A DNA stretch of 64,000 nt from Luteococcus sanguinis. GTDB taxonomy: Bacteria; Actinomycetota; Actinomycetes; Propionibacteriales; Propionibacteriaceae. Position 1 is the stretch's first letter, and the number at the start of each line of letters is the position of its first letter. The notes under the pieces were generated by a model that was given only the letters and a program-made list of their open reading frames with translations, did not search any database and was not told the DNA's origin. A program made the translations under genes and the position numbers. Location: the NCBI RefSeq assembly GCF_039527675.1, contig NZ_BAAAKI010000014.1:1-64000 (forward strand), given 5' to 3'. Of this stretch, positions 25,563 through 32,958 are shown in pieces.

Positions 25563-26640
25563 CTGGCCACGCGGGGCCCACTTCGAGGGATTCGGAGAGG
25601 CCGCCCCTCTCGACCTCGACCTGAGCCCCCGCGCCCAGGCCGCCATGCTCGCTCGCATCAAGGACGGCACCTGGGACGCCTTCGCCACTGCTGCCGCCCA
25701 CGTCGGGCACTGCGCCCACCCCATCCGTCTCACCGGCTCCACCAGCCGCATCGACGCCCAGACCGGCGAAGTCCTCTCCGTCTTCCGTTCGCAAGACCAG
25801 CCGTTGGGTGTGTTGTTCCAGCGCTGCGGCAACCGCCGCGAATCCGTCTGCCCGTCCTGCTCGCGGCTGTATGCCCGCGACACCTTCGAGGTGATCCGCT
25901 GCGGCGTCCAGGGCGGCAAGAACATCCCCGACACCGTCGCCGACAATCCGCTGATCTTCCTCACCCTCACCGCACCCTCCTTCGGCGCCGTCCACGGCAC
26001 CCGCGGCGGCAAGCCCTGCCACCCGCACCGTGAAGGACACCTCTGCCCCCACGGACGTCCCCTGTGGTGCACCACTCGCCACACCGACGATGACCCGCTG
26101 CTCGGGCAGCCGATCTGTCCCGACTGCTACCGCTACGACCACCACCTCATCTGGCAGTGGTGGGCCCCCGAACTCTGGCGCCGCTTCACCATCGCCCTCG
26201 GCCGTCACCTCGCCCACACCCTCGGCGTGAAGCCCTCCAAGCTGCGCGACGTGTGCTCAGTGCAGTTCGCCAAGGTCGCCGAAATGCAGACCCGCGGCGC
26301 CATCCACTTCCACGCCCTCATCCGCCTCGTTGGCCCCGCCCACGAGGGTATCGGCGCCCCCGCACCCGCCAGCATCACCGCCGACACCCTCGCCCGCGTA
26401 GCTCACGAGGCCGCCCAGGCGGTCACCTACCTTGCGCCGGCCCCGCACGAGACCATCCGGCCCGTGGTGCTTCGCTTCGGTTCCCAGATCGATGCGAAGC
26501 CCGGGAACCCGGGCCGCCGCCCCGACGACCCCGACCGCGAACTCACCCCCGGCCAGGTCGCCGGATACCTGGCGAAGTACGCCACCAGGGACGCCTCCGC
26601 CGCCAAGCACTGCACCACCAACCGCGTGCTGCCCACCATC
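25559..26640 (+). pseudogene. Replication initiator (RepSA/HUH type), frameshifted and fused to the integrase tail
   Basis: The body reads VGHCAHPIRLTGSTSRID, CGNRRESVCPSCSRLYARD, NPLIFLTLTAPSFG and CPDCYRYDHHL. The rolling-circle HUH motif is IHFHALIRL and the tyrosine motif is YLAKYATR, as in RepSA of pSAM2-like elements. The expected ATG (25559, ribosome site GGGAGGA) is in a different frame from the body; one base is missing within the first ~20 codons. An in-body alternative ATG is at 25534. After YLAKYATRDASA the frame runs directly into integrase sequence, so the usual Rep C-terminus is lost. It is probably inactive. Confidence 0.75.
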
Positions 26641-27014
26641 AAGCGGTTCACCCTGGGCAAGGGATCGAACGACCTGCTGCTGACCACCTACATGGGTGCT
26701 CAACTGCACCGCAACGCCGTCGTGCGCACCCTCGACTGGAAGAACACCGCCCGAGGCCGTCGCATCCACGACCTGCGCCACACCGCTGCCTGCCTGTGGC
26801 GGGCCGTGGTGTCGACCCGGGGACCGTGCAGGCATGGATGGGCCACGAGTCCATCGCGACCACGAACCGGTACCTGCACCACCTGGGCACGGGCGCCGCC
26901 ATCGCCGGCCTGACAAGGCTCAATGCGGCCCTGGGGACCGCCGGGGCCCGCGAGAGCTGGCGCAATGGCCCCAGACATGAAAGAACCCCGCATGACCGGA
27001 ACCGTTCTTCCTAG
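26600..27014 (+). pseudogene. C-terminal fragment of a tyrosine recombinase (integrase)
   Basis: From about 26640 the sequence reads KGSNDLLLTTYMGAQLHR, NAVVRTLDW and GRRIHDLRHTAACLW, which is the integrase box I region with its catalytic Arg. After a missing base near 26800 it continues in another frame as GVDPGTVQAWMGHESIATTNRYLHHLG, with the catalytic His and Tyr. The N-terminal arm-binding and core-binding domains are absent. The fragment ends 20 bases before tRNA-Ala, the normal position for an integrase at its attachment site. It cannot encode an active enzyme as read. Confidence 0.75.
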
Positions 27015-27034
27015 TCAGCGAGGTTTCTTGCCGG

Positions 27035-27107
27035 TGGAGCATAGGGGATTCGAACCCCTGACCTTCTCATTGCGAACGAGACGCGCTACCAACTGCGCCA
27101 ATGCCCC
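27035..27107 (-). tRNA. tRNA-Ala(CGC)
   Basis: On the minus strand the acceptor is GGGGCAT with ATGCTCC and discriminator A, including the G3-U70 pair diagnostic for alanine. The anticodon loop TTCGCAA gives CGC, and the T-arm is AGGGG-TTCGAAT-CCCCT. No CCA is encoded. The gene is the integration target of the adjacent element, and its 3' part (27041-27076) is the right attachment site. Confidence 0.95.
27041..27076. repeat. Right attachment site (attR) within tRNA-Ala
   Basis: This is the 36-bp partner of 22797-22832. The element supplied the bases to its left that rebuild a working acceptor end. Confidence 0.8.
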
Positions 27108-27155
27108 AAGTGCGAAGCACACACTAGCACCCGCGCCCGCTGGGGCGCGAACCGG

Positions 27156-27947
27156 TCACTCCCCCACAGCGCGGTCGCGACGCTCGTCTGCGACGGGTGC
27201 TTCGAGCGGCTCGGCGACGACCGGCATCCGCGGGACGGACACCGTCGGCTCCGGGGCCGACAGGTCGATCGTCCGCACGGTACGGGGCACCAGCGGCTTG
27301 TCCAGATAGGTGGGTGCGACGACGGGGATCGGGTCCCACAAGGAGCCCGTCACCTCGATGGGGGCGCTGATCTCGATGGAGAGTTCGTGCGAGTCCTCCG
27401 CGTCAGCCTCCAGGGGCCGCAACACCACGGTTGCCTCGTCATCGTCCGCTTCGTCGATCGCGGCCAGACGTGCGTCCAGACGGGCGTTCATGCTGGTCAC
27501 GCTGACGTGCGCGACGTAGCCGAAAGCACCCAACAACACGAAGGGGACGAGTGCCTGCCACCAGGTCACCGAGGTGAAGGGGGCAGCGAGCGCGGACAGC
27601 AGGCTTGTGGTGACCAGACCGATGAGCACGCGGCGACGACGACGAGCCGCCAGACGCGCAGTCTGATGGATCTCGTAGCGCGCGGCACGACGGGTCAGGG
27701 GCGTGGAGACCTCGGCAACCTCGTCGGTATGGGCCAACTGGATGATCCTGACGGCGCGCGTGAACCGCTCGCCGATGTCGCCATCCTCAATCGGGTCGAC
27801 CTCACGCCGGGACAAGAACCACGGCACGAGGAAGACCAGCCAGACCACTGCCAGTGCACCATAGATCAATCCCGCTCCCACAGGCAGAAACCGTACGTTG
27901 CGATTCGAGTTGGACACTTGACCTCGACCGCGTGTCGAGGAATCCAT
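27156..27947 (-). CDS. SepX/GlpR-like divisome membrane protein
   Basis: About 263 residues. It has an N-terminal transmembrane helix (FLPVGAGLIYGALAVVWLVFLVPW), a cytosolic region with RRAARYEIHQTARLAARRRRRVL, two further helices and an acidic, Pro-rich tail. This layout and the gene order sepX-rimJ-moeA match the actinobacterial SepX (GlpR) locus; in Streptomyces SepX works with DivIVA/FtsZ in division. The assignment rests on layout and neighbours. The start is uncertain: TTG 27953, ATG 27947 or GTG 27917. Confidence 0.65.
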   Translation of the reverse strand: MDSSTRGRGQVSNSNRNVRFLPVGAGLIYGALAVVWLVFLVPWFLSRREVDPIEDGDIGERFTRAVRIIQLAHTDEVAEVSTPLTRRAARYEIHQTARLAARRRRRVLIGLVTTSLLSALAAPFTSVTWWQALVPFVLLGAFGYVAHVSVTSMNARLDARLAAIDEADDDEATVVLRPLEADAEDSHELSIEISAPIEVTGSLWDPIPVVAPTYLDKPLVPRTVRTIDLSAPEPTVSVPRMPVVAEPLEAPVADERRDRAVGE

Positions 27948-28063
27948 TGACAATTCACCGGTCCGGCGTCTCCTGGCAGCCCCAGGATGTGGGCGGAGAT
28001 GACCTCACGGCCCCCTCGACAGGCTCGAGGATTGCTCTTGGGGTTCCGGGGAATGTTCGGGGT

Positions 28064-28861
28064 TCAGCCGAGATAGCGGTTCAGCACCCCGCCGGGGACC
28101 TCGTCCTTGGTGAGGGCGAAGCAGAGGTGGTCGCGCCACTCGCCGTCGATGTGCAGGAAGGCCCGCCGCAGACCTTCCGGTCGGAAGCCGAGCTTCTCGA
28201 CCACGCGGAGCGACTTGGTGTTCTCGGGACGAATGCAGACCTCGATCCGGTGCAGGTCCATCACCTGGAAGCAGTAGTCGGTGGCCAGGGCCACAGCGGT
28301 CGGGGCGACACCGCGCCCGGCCAGTTCCTCGTCCACCCAGTAGCCGATCGAGCCGAACCTGGCCGAGCCAAGCACGATGTTGGAAACACTCACCTGCCCC
28401 GACAGCCGGCACCGCTTCGGGTCGGTGGGATGGCCCGGCCACCCCTCGTCCCAGCACACGGCAAACGGGAGCGCCGTCCCCTCGCGTCCGGCCCGATCCG
28501 ACAGCCGGACCATCTGGCCGAAACTCGGACGCTTGCCGCCACCCTCGGGCGGCATCGTCGCGTCCCACGGACCCGTCCAGGCACGGTTGCGGGTGCGGAC
28601 CTCGTCCCAACGCTTGCGATCGAGCCGGCGCAGCCCGCGCAGCACCACGTTCCCGCTGCGCAGTTCCACCGGCCAGCTGTGCCGGCTGGGGAACTCCACG
28701 CCCTCGGGCAGCGACCGTCCGTCGGGGGACTGCCATGGGGACAGCAGTTTCGGGACCTCCACCGTGGTCGCGATGGGCGGTGCCGTGCGGCGCAGCGCAG
28801 GGTCGGGGCGCAGGTCATCGACGGACGTCTGTTCGGCCCGCCAGACCCGGCGCTCAGTCAC
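28064..28861 (-). CDS. RimJ-type GNAT acetyltransferase
   Basis: A GNAT enzyme resembling ribosomal-protein alanine acetyltransferases. The acetyl-CoA region reads GSIGYWVDEELAGRGVAPTAVALATDY, followed by DLHRIEVCIRPENTKSLRVVEKLGFRPEG, the typical end of the RimJ fold. There is an N-terminal extension of ~60 residues. The protein target is not known. The GTG start overlaps the moeA stop by eight bases (GTGACTGA), so translation is coupled. It lies between moeA and the sepX-like gene, the conserved actinobacterial order. Confidence 0.85.
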   Translation of the reverse strand: MTERRVWRAEQTSVDDLRPDPALRRTAPPIATTVEVPKLLSPWQSPDGRSLPEGVEFPSRHSWPVELRSGNVVLRGLRRLDRKRWDEVRTRNRAWTGPWDATMPPEGGGKRPSFGQMVRLSDRAGREGTALPFAVCWDEGWPGHPTDPKRCRLSGQVSVSNIVLGSARFGSIGYWVDEELAGRGVAPTAVALATDYCFQVMDLHRIEVCIRPENTKSLRVVEKLGFRPEGLRRAFLHIDGEWRDHLCFALTKDEVPGGVLNRYLG

Positions 28862-30146
28862 GGTCGATCATCCACACCACCACGGGCTGCCCGGCGGGCA
28901 CGTCCTCGGCCCCCTCAGCCAGCACGACCAGCGCATTCGCGGTGGCCAGGTTCGCGCTCGGGTGGTCGCCGTGGACGAGGTCGACGCTGTGCCGTCCACC
29001 TTCTTCGCGGACGAATGCAGGGATCGCCGTGAACACGCCGGGCGTCGAGCGGACGATCGTGGTCGTGATCGCGCGCTGGTTGACCGGAGTGACCGGCTCG
29101 ACACCCATCAGCGTGCGGATCACCGGACGACCGAACGCGTGGAAGCCCACCAGCGCACCGGTCGGGTTGGACGGCAGCATCAGCAGCGGCACCTCATCGT
29201 CGCCCATCAACCCGAAGCCCTGCCGTGAGCCGGGCTGCAGCGCCAGGTCAGTGATGTCACAGCGTCCCAGCCCGGGGGCGACCTGCTCCAGCACCGCGGC
29301 CCCCTCGAGCCCCCCGGTGGTGATGACGAGGTCGGCGCGGATCAACTGGTCGCCGATCACCTCCCGCACCCGGGTGACGTCCTCGGAGTCGACGGCGACC
29401 CGCCAGACCTGGCAACCCTCGGCCTTCGCGGCGGCGGCCAGCGTGTAGGAGGTCGCGTCGAAATGCTGTTCCGGGCTGGTGAGCCGACGGGAGGGGTCGA
29501 CGAGGTCTGAGCCGATCGAGACCACCACGACGCGCGGACGGGGACGGGCCAGCACCTTGTCGACGCCGGCCTCGGCGAGTAGCCCGATGGAACGAGCGTC
29601 GAGCACCCGTCCCTGTTCGAGCACCTTGTCACCGTCCACCATCAGGCTGGCGCGAGCGCGAACATTCTCCCCGGCCACAACGGGTTCGAGCACGCGCAGC
29701 CGCTGGTCCTTGGCGGTGGTGAACTCCTTGGGGAGCACGCAATCCGCGCCCTCGGGCATGGGTTGGCCAGCAGCCACCGGCGTGGCCTTGCCGGTGGTCA
29801 GGGGCCCGCTGGCACCGCCGGGGCGCAGCGTCAGGCCGCGGGGTTCGCCCTGGGTAGCTCCGGCGACGTCCTCGGCGCGCACACCGTAGCCGTCCACGGT
29901 GGCGGAGTCGAAGGCGGGCAGGTCGGTCGCAGCCGGCACCGATTCGCACAGTGCCAAGCCCCACGCATCCAACAACGCCATGCCGAACGGCGGCAGCGGT
30001 TGCACCAGGCCGAGCACGTAGTCGCGGTGGGCGTCGACGGTCCGGCGACCATCGCCGTCGGGCTCGGGCGCCTCGGGCAGGGTCGGTTCAGGCACCGCCT
30101 CGTCGGTGGGGGCGGCGACCTTCTTCTTGCGTCCGAACAGAGCCAT
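28854..30146 (-). CDS. moeA: MoeA-like molybdopterin molybdenumtransferase, divergent active site
   Basis: MoeA inserts molybdate into adenylylated molybdopterin. The fold is recognisable: ATVDGYGV, PMPEGADCVL, RVLDARSIGLLAEAGVDKV, VVSIGSDLVDP and MLPSNPTGALVGFHAFGRPV. However, the canonical TGGxSxGxxD loop reads ITTGGLEGAAVLEQV, losing the Ser-Gly-Asp pattern, and PGNP reads PSNP. The start is ATG 30146 (ribosome site AGGAGC) with MALFGRKKK and an acidic N-terminal extension. This gives 430 aa. No other molybdenum-cofactor gene is in the window. Its cluster with sepX and rimJ suggests a role other than, or besides, cofactor synthesis. Confidence 0.8.
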   Translation of the reverse strand: MALFGRKKKVAAPTDEAVPEPTLPEAPEPDGDGRRTVDAHRDYVLGLVQPLPPFGMALLDAWGLALCESVPAATDLPAFDSATVDGYGVRAEDVAGATQGEPRGLTLRPGGASGPLTTGKATPVAAGQPMPEGADCVLPKEFTTAKDQRLRVLEPVVAGENVRARASLMVDGDKVLEQGRVLDARSIGLLAEAGVDKVLARPRPRVVVVSIGSDLVDPSRRLTSPEQHFDATSYTLAAAAKAEGCQVWRVAVDSEDVTRVREVIGDQLIRADLVITTGGLEGAAVLEQVAPGLGRCDITDLALQPGSRQGFGLMGDDEVPLLMLPSNPTGALVGFHAFGRPVIRTLMGVEPVTPVNQRAITTTIVRSTPGVFTAIPAFVREEGGRHSVDLVHGDHPSANLATANALVVLAEGAEDVPAGQPVVVWMIDRD

Positions 30147-30164
30147 GGCTCCTACGATAGGGCG

Positions 30165-30785
30165 ATGACCGCGACCACCCCCGAAGGCGCTGCCGCAAGG
30201 GCGAAGTCCCAGCTCAGGGCGGAACGGCTGGCAGCCCGTCGCGCGGTACCCACGATGATCTGGCAGGAATGGGACGAGCAGCGCGACGCCCGGGTGCTCG
30301 AGCAGCTGACGGACGCGGGGACGATCGCGACCTACCTTTCGATGCCAGCTGGGGGTTCGCGCCCTGAACCCGGGACACTGGCTGTGACCGAAACCCTGTG
30401 GCGGCGGGGGCAACGGGTGCTCGCGCCGGTGCTGTCGCCCACGGCCGATGGCGCTCGGCATGACCCGGACTGGGCTCGGTACGAAGGCCCGGACCGGCTG
30501 CGGGACGGGCTGTGGGGCATCCCCGAGCCCACGGGGCCTGCGCTCGGAGCGGCGGCGCTGGCGCAGGCGGACGTGGTGCTGTGTTCCGCGATGGCGGTCA
30601 CGCTGGACGGACGTCGGCTGGGCGTGGGCGGTGGCTGGTTCGACCGGGCGCTCGCGTTCGCTCGCCCGGATGCGCTGCTGGTTGCCCTGGTGACTGACGA
30701 CGACGTCGTGGACGCCCTGCCCACCGAACCGCACGACCGGACGATCGACGTGATCGTGACCCCGACGCGGACGCTGCACGCCTGA
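30165..30785 (+). CDS. 5-formyltetrahydrofolate cyclo-ligase
   Basis: Converts 5-formyl-THF to 5,10-methenyl-THF with ATP. The N-terminal basic region KSQLRAERLAARRAV and the C-terminal phosphate-binding RRLGVGGGWFDRAL identify the family. The length, 206 aa, is normal. TACGAT at 30153-30158 lies just before the ATG and no ribosome site is present, so the mRNA is probably leaderless. It is divergent from moeA, with only 18 bases between the two starts. Confidence 0.93.
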   Translation: MTATTPEGAAARAKSQLRAERLAARRAVPTMIWQEWDEQRDARVLEQLTDAGTIATYLSMPAGGSRPEPGTLAVTETLWRRGQRVLAPVLSPTADGARHDPDWARYEGPDRLRDGLWGIPEPTGPALGAAALAQADVVLCSAMAVTLDGRRLGVGGGWFDRALAFARPDALLVALVTDDDVVDALPTEPHDRTIDVIVTPTRTLHA

Positions 30786-30862
30786 GCGGAACAGAAGGAC
30801 GATTGTGAGCGTTGTGCCACGCGTCGATACGATCTGTTGCCGACCGTCGAGAAAGGGGCCTG

Positions 30863-31207
30863 ATGCCCACCTACCAGTACCGCTGCCGCGAATGTGGTGT
30901 CGAGCTTGAGAAGGTGCAGAAGTTCAGCGACCCAGCGCTGACCGTCTGCGAGGAGTGCGGCGGGGAACTGCGCAAGGTCTACAACGCCGTCGGCGTCGTG
31001 TTCAAGGGCTCGGGCTTCTACGCCACTGACAACCGGACCAAGGGCGCCTCCAACTCCGCGAACTCCAGCTCGGAGAACTCGTCCGCGCCCTCCAGCACCA
31101 GTACCAGCGGCTCCAGCGGCTCGACCTCCGATTCATCCTCCGGATCGTCATCCTCCTCGTCCGGCTCAACCACGGCCAGTTCCACGCCGGCCAGCAAGGC
31201 CTCCTGA
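30863..31207 (+). CDS. FmdB-family zinc-ribbon protein with Ser-rich tail
   Basis: The N-terminal MPTYQYRCRECGVELEK carries the first Cys pair (Cys8, Cys11), and VCEECGGELRKVYN carries the second (Cys29, Cys32), forming a zinc ribbon of the FmdB type. The family is thought to be regulatory, but the function is unproven. From residue ~60 onward the chain is almost entirely Ser/Thr/Gly and probably disordered. It has 114 aa. The start at 30863 follows GAGAAAGGGG. Confidence 0.88.
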   Translation: MPTYQYRCRECGVELEKVQKFSDPALTVCEECGGELRKVYNAVGVVFKGSGFYATDNRTKGASNSANSSSENSSAPSSTSTSGSSGSTSDSSSGSSSSSSGSTTASSTPASKAS

Positions 31208-31297
31208 ACCACTGCCTTTTTGTCCACAGCCACCCGTTGCTTCGGCGCGGCCTGTGGACGGTGACACGAAAGTCCTCGCATTTCCCAGAGTGGAGAT

Positions 31298-31894
31298 GTG
31301 AGGATCTCTTCGTTCTGGGCCCAACTCGTCCGCGCTGCGCGCTGGCACCGCCGCTCGCTGGCCGCACTCGCGGCCGCAGGCTGCGTGCTGGCGATCATCG
31401 GCGCCCTCTCCCCTGCCCCCGAGGCGACCGTACCGGTGGTCGTCGCAGCGCGGGCGCTCGACGGCAGCGACCCGATCACGGACGACGACCTGACCGTGGC
31501 CGAGATGCCGTCCCGGCTGGTGCCGGACGAGTCGGTCTCCGACCCCACCGACCTGGTTGGGCGCCTGCTCGCCGCGCCGGTGCCGCGGGGCGCGCCGGTG
31601 ACTGCGCTGGGCGTGATCTCATCCAGCGCATCACACGCCAAGGGTGAGCTGCTGGTGCCGATCCACGTCCGCGACCGCTCGGCGCTGCAGGTCGTCCGCT
31701 CCGGCGACCGGGTGACGGTCGTCGCAGCAGGCCAGGACGGCAACCCTGTGACCATCGCGTCCAGGGTCAGGGTGGCGCAGGTGCCGGCCACCGAGGGTGA
31801 TGACGGCGTGCTGCTCGTTGCTGCCCCGGAAGAGATCGCACAGAAGCTGGCGGCGTGGTCCGGGTCGTCCGATCTGGGCATTGCACTGGGCTGA
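31298..31894 (+). CDS. SAF-domain membrane protein (CpaB/RcpC-like)
   Basis: A 198-residue protein with one N-terminal transmembrane helix (RRSLAALAAAGCVLAIIGAL), followed by the SAF-type pattern VPVVVAARALDGSDPITDDDLTVAEMP and VPRGAPVTALGV. SAF domains occur in CpaB of Flp pilus assembly, but no other pilus gene is nearby. It lies between FmdB and mscL, an order widespread in actinobacteria. The start is GTG 31298. Confidence 0.8.
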   Translation: MRISSFWAQLVRAARWHRRSLAALAAAGCVLAIIGALSPAPEATVPVVVAARALDGSDPITDDDLTVAEMPSRLVPDESVSDPTDLVGRLLAAPVPRGAPVTALGVISSSASHAKGELLVPIHVRDRSALQVVRSGDRVTVVAAGQDGNPVTIASRVRVAQVPATEGDDGVLLVAAPEEIAQKLAAWSGSSDLGIALG

Positions 31895-32127
31895 GCAATG
31901 AGAAACTGTGAACAATCACAGGTTGGGAACCAGTCACCAAACACCCGTTCAACGTCGCACTGACTAGCCTCAATACCCCAAAAAGGGTGGGCGCTGTTTA
32001 ACTCACCGGACGCATAATGATGTCTCACCATGGGCGTGTCCGAATTGTTGATCGTTCCAAGGTGTCCTAGCGTTGGCAGCGCGCAGTGCCCGTCCGGGTC
32101 TGCCTGTCGAACTGAGAGGAGAGACCC

Positions 32128-32484
32128 ATGTCGGGTTTCAAGGACTTCGTCTTGCGCGGCAATCTCGTTGAGCTGGCCGTCGCTTTCATCATCGGTGGCG
32201 CTTTCGCCACCGTCGTCACCGCTTTCACCACGGTCATCATGGACCTGCTGGGCAAGCTGGGTGGCACCCCCGACTTCTCGAACTACGCCCCGAGCGGTGT
32301 TCACGTCGGTGCCTTCCTGACCGCCCTGATCGCCTTCCTGATCCTGGCCTTCGTCGTGTACTTCTTCATCGTGAAGCCGTACGAGGCTGCCAAGGCCCGC
32401 TTCATCGCTCCGGCCGACGCCGCTGAGACCCCGGAGAGCCTGCTCGCCGAGATCCGGGACGAGCTGCGCAAGCGCTCCATCTGA
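32128..32484 (+). CDS. mscL: Large-conductance mechanosensitive channel
   Basis: Forms the pentameric emergency-release pore for osmotic downshock. The N-terminal amphipathic segment GFKDFVLRGNLVELAVAFII runs into TM1, with the pore-lining GGAFATVVTAF. TM2 is FLTALIAFLILAFVVYFFIV, followed by the cytoplasmic helix ending LLAEIRDELRK. It has 118 aa, slightly shorter than E. coli MscL. A strong terminator follows. Confidence 0.95.
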   Translation: MSGFKDFVLRGNLVELAVAFIIGGAFATVVTAFTTVIMDLLGKLGGTPDFSNYAPSGVHVGAFLTALIAFLILAFVVYFFIVKPYEAAKARFIAPADAAETPESLLAEIRDELRKRSI

Positions 32485-32524
32485 TCTGACTGATCTGCTG
32501 GGGCTCGCCCCAACACATCACACG

Positions 32525-32557
32525 ACGAACCCCGCACCGGATTGGTGCGGGGTTCGT
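32525..32557. terminator. Bidirectional terminator after mscL
   Basis: A 14-bp perfect stem (32525-32538 with 32544-32557) with a 5-base loop lies 40 bases after the mscL stop. It is well placed to end mscL and also the convergent UGPase operon. Confidence 0.8.
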
Positions 32558-32601
32558 CCGTCATTGGGCAATCTCGCCCTTGGGGAAGGGGACGCGTGAC
32601 C

Positions 32602-32958
32602 TCAGCCCACGTTGCCGTGGTGCGGCGGACGCTCGGCCAGCAGCCGCTGCTCCGCAGGTCCGATCACCCGGGGGCCGGTGTGTCTGGTCGGCACCAGCCC
32701 GTCGACGCCCAGCTCGGTGCGGGCCTGCGCCAGCACGGCAGTAAGGCGTGCGAACCCGATCGGACGCACGAGCTCCGGCTCCACCGGGAAGGGCCAGGCC
32801 TCCCCCGCCTCCTGCCGCTGGTGGCGCAGGTCGGCGATGCGTTCGGGCGTCCAGCCGTTGCCGGACAGCCACTCGGCCAGGTCGGCGTCACCCTCGGGGA
32901 CGGGCACGGCCTCGCCTACCAGGGCGAGGCCGAGCACCTTCAGCAGTTCGGGGTTCAC
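32602..32958 (-). CDS. Hypothetical protein coupled to UGPase
   Basis: A 118-residue soluble protein starting GTG, overlapping the UGPase stop as GTGA. It has a compact helical look: LAEWLSGNGWTPERIADLRHQRQEAG, then WPFPVEPELVRPIGFARLTAVLAQARTELG. The family is not recognised. The coupling suggests a role linked to UDP-glucose formation or its regulation. This is inference only. Confidence 0.7.
   Translation of the reverse strand: MNPELLKVLGLALVGEAVPVPEGDADLAEWLSGNGWTPERIADLRHQRQEAGEAWPFPVEPELVRPIGFARLTAVLAQARTELGVDGLVPTRHTGPRVIGPAEQRLLAERPPHHGNVG

Larger units (their letters stand above)
22797..27076. mobile_element. Decayed integrative element of the pSAM2/AICE type in tRNA-Ala(CGC)
   Basis: A 36-bp perfect direct repeat (22797-22832 and 27041-27076), identical to part of tRNA-Ala, brackets this segment, as expected for attL and attR of a tyrosine-recombinase element. 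Inside are an unknown protein gene, a secreted metalloprotease with a partner gene in a lower-GC patch, a short tail ORF, a Rep gene of the RepSA type and the C-terminal end of the integrase. Transfer (FtsK/Tra), excisionase and the integrase N-terminus are absent, so the element should be immobile. The Rep-Int-att order next to the tRNA matches actinomycete integrative and conjugative elements. Confidence 0.75.

Noticed and set aside
31298..31894. Flp/Tad pilus locus based on the SAF protein
   Set aside because: No prepilin, ATPase or other pilus gene is nearby, and this SAF gene is a standard neighbour of mscL and FmdB.
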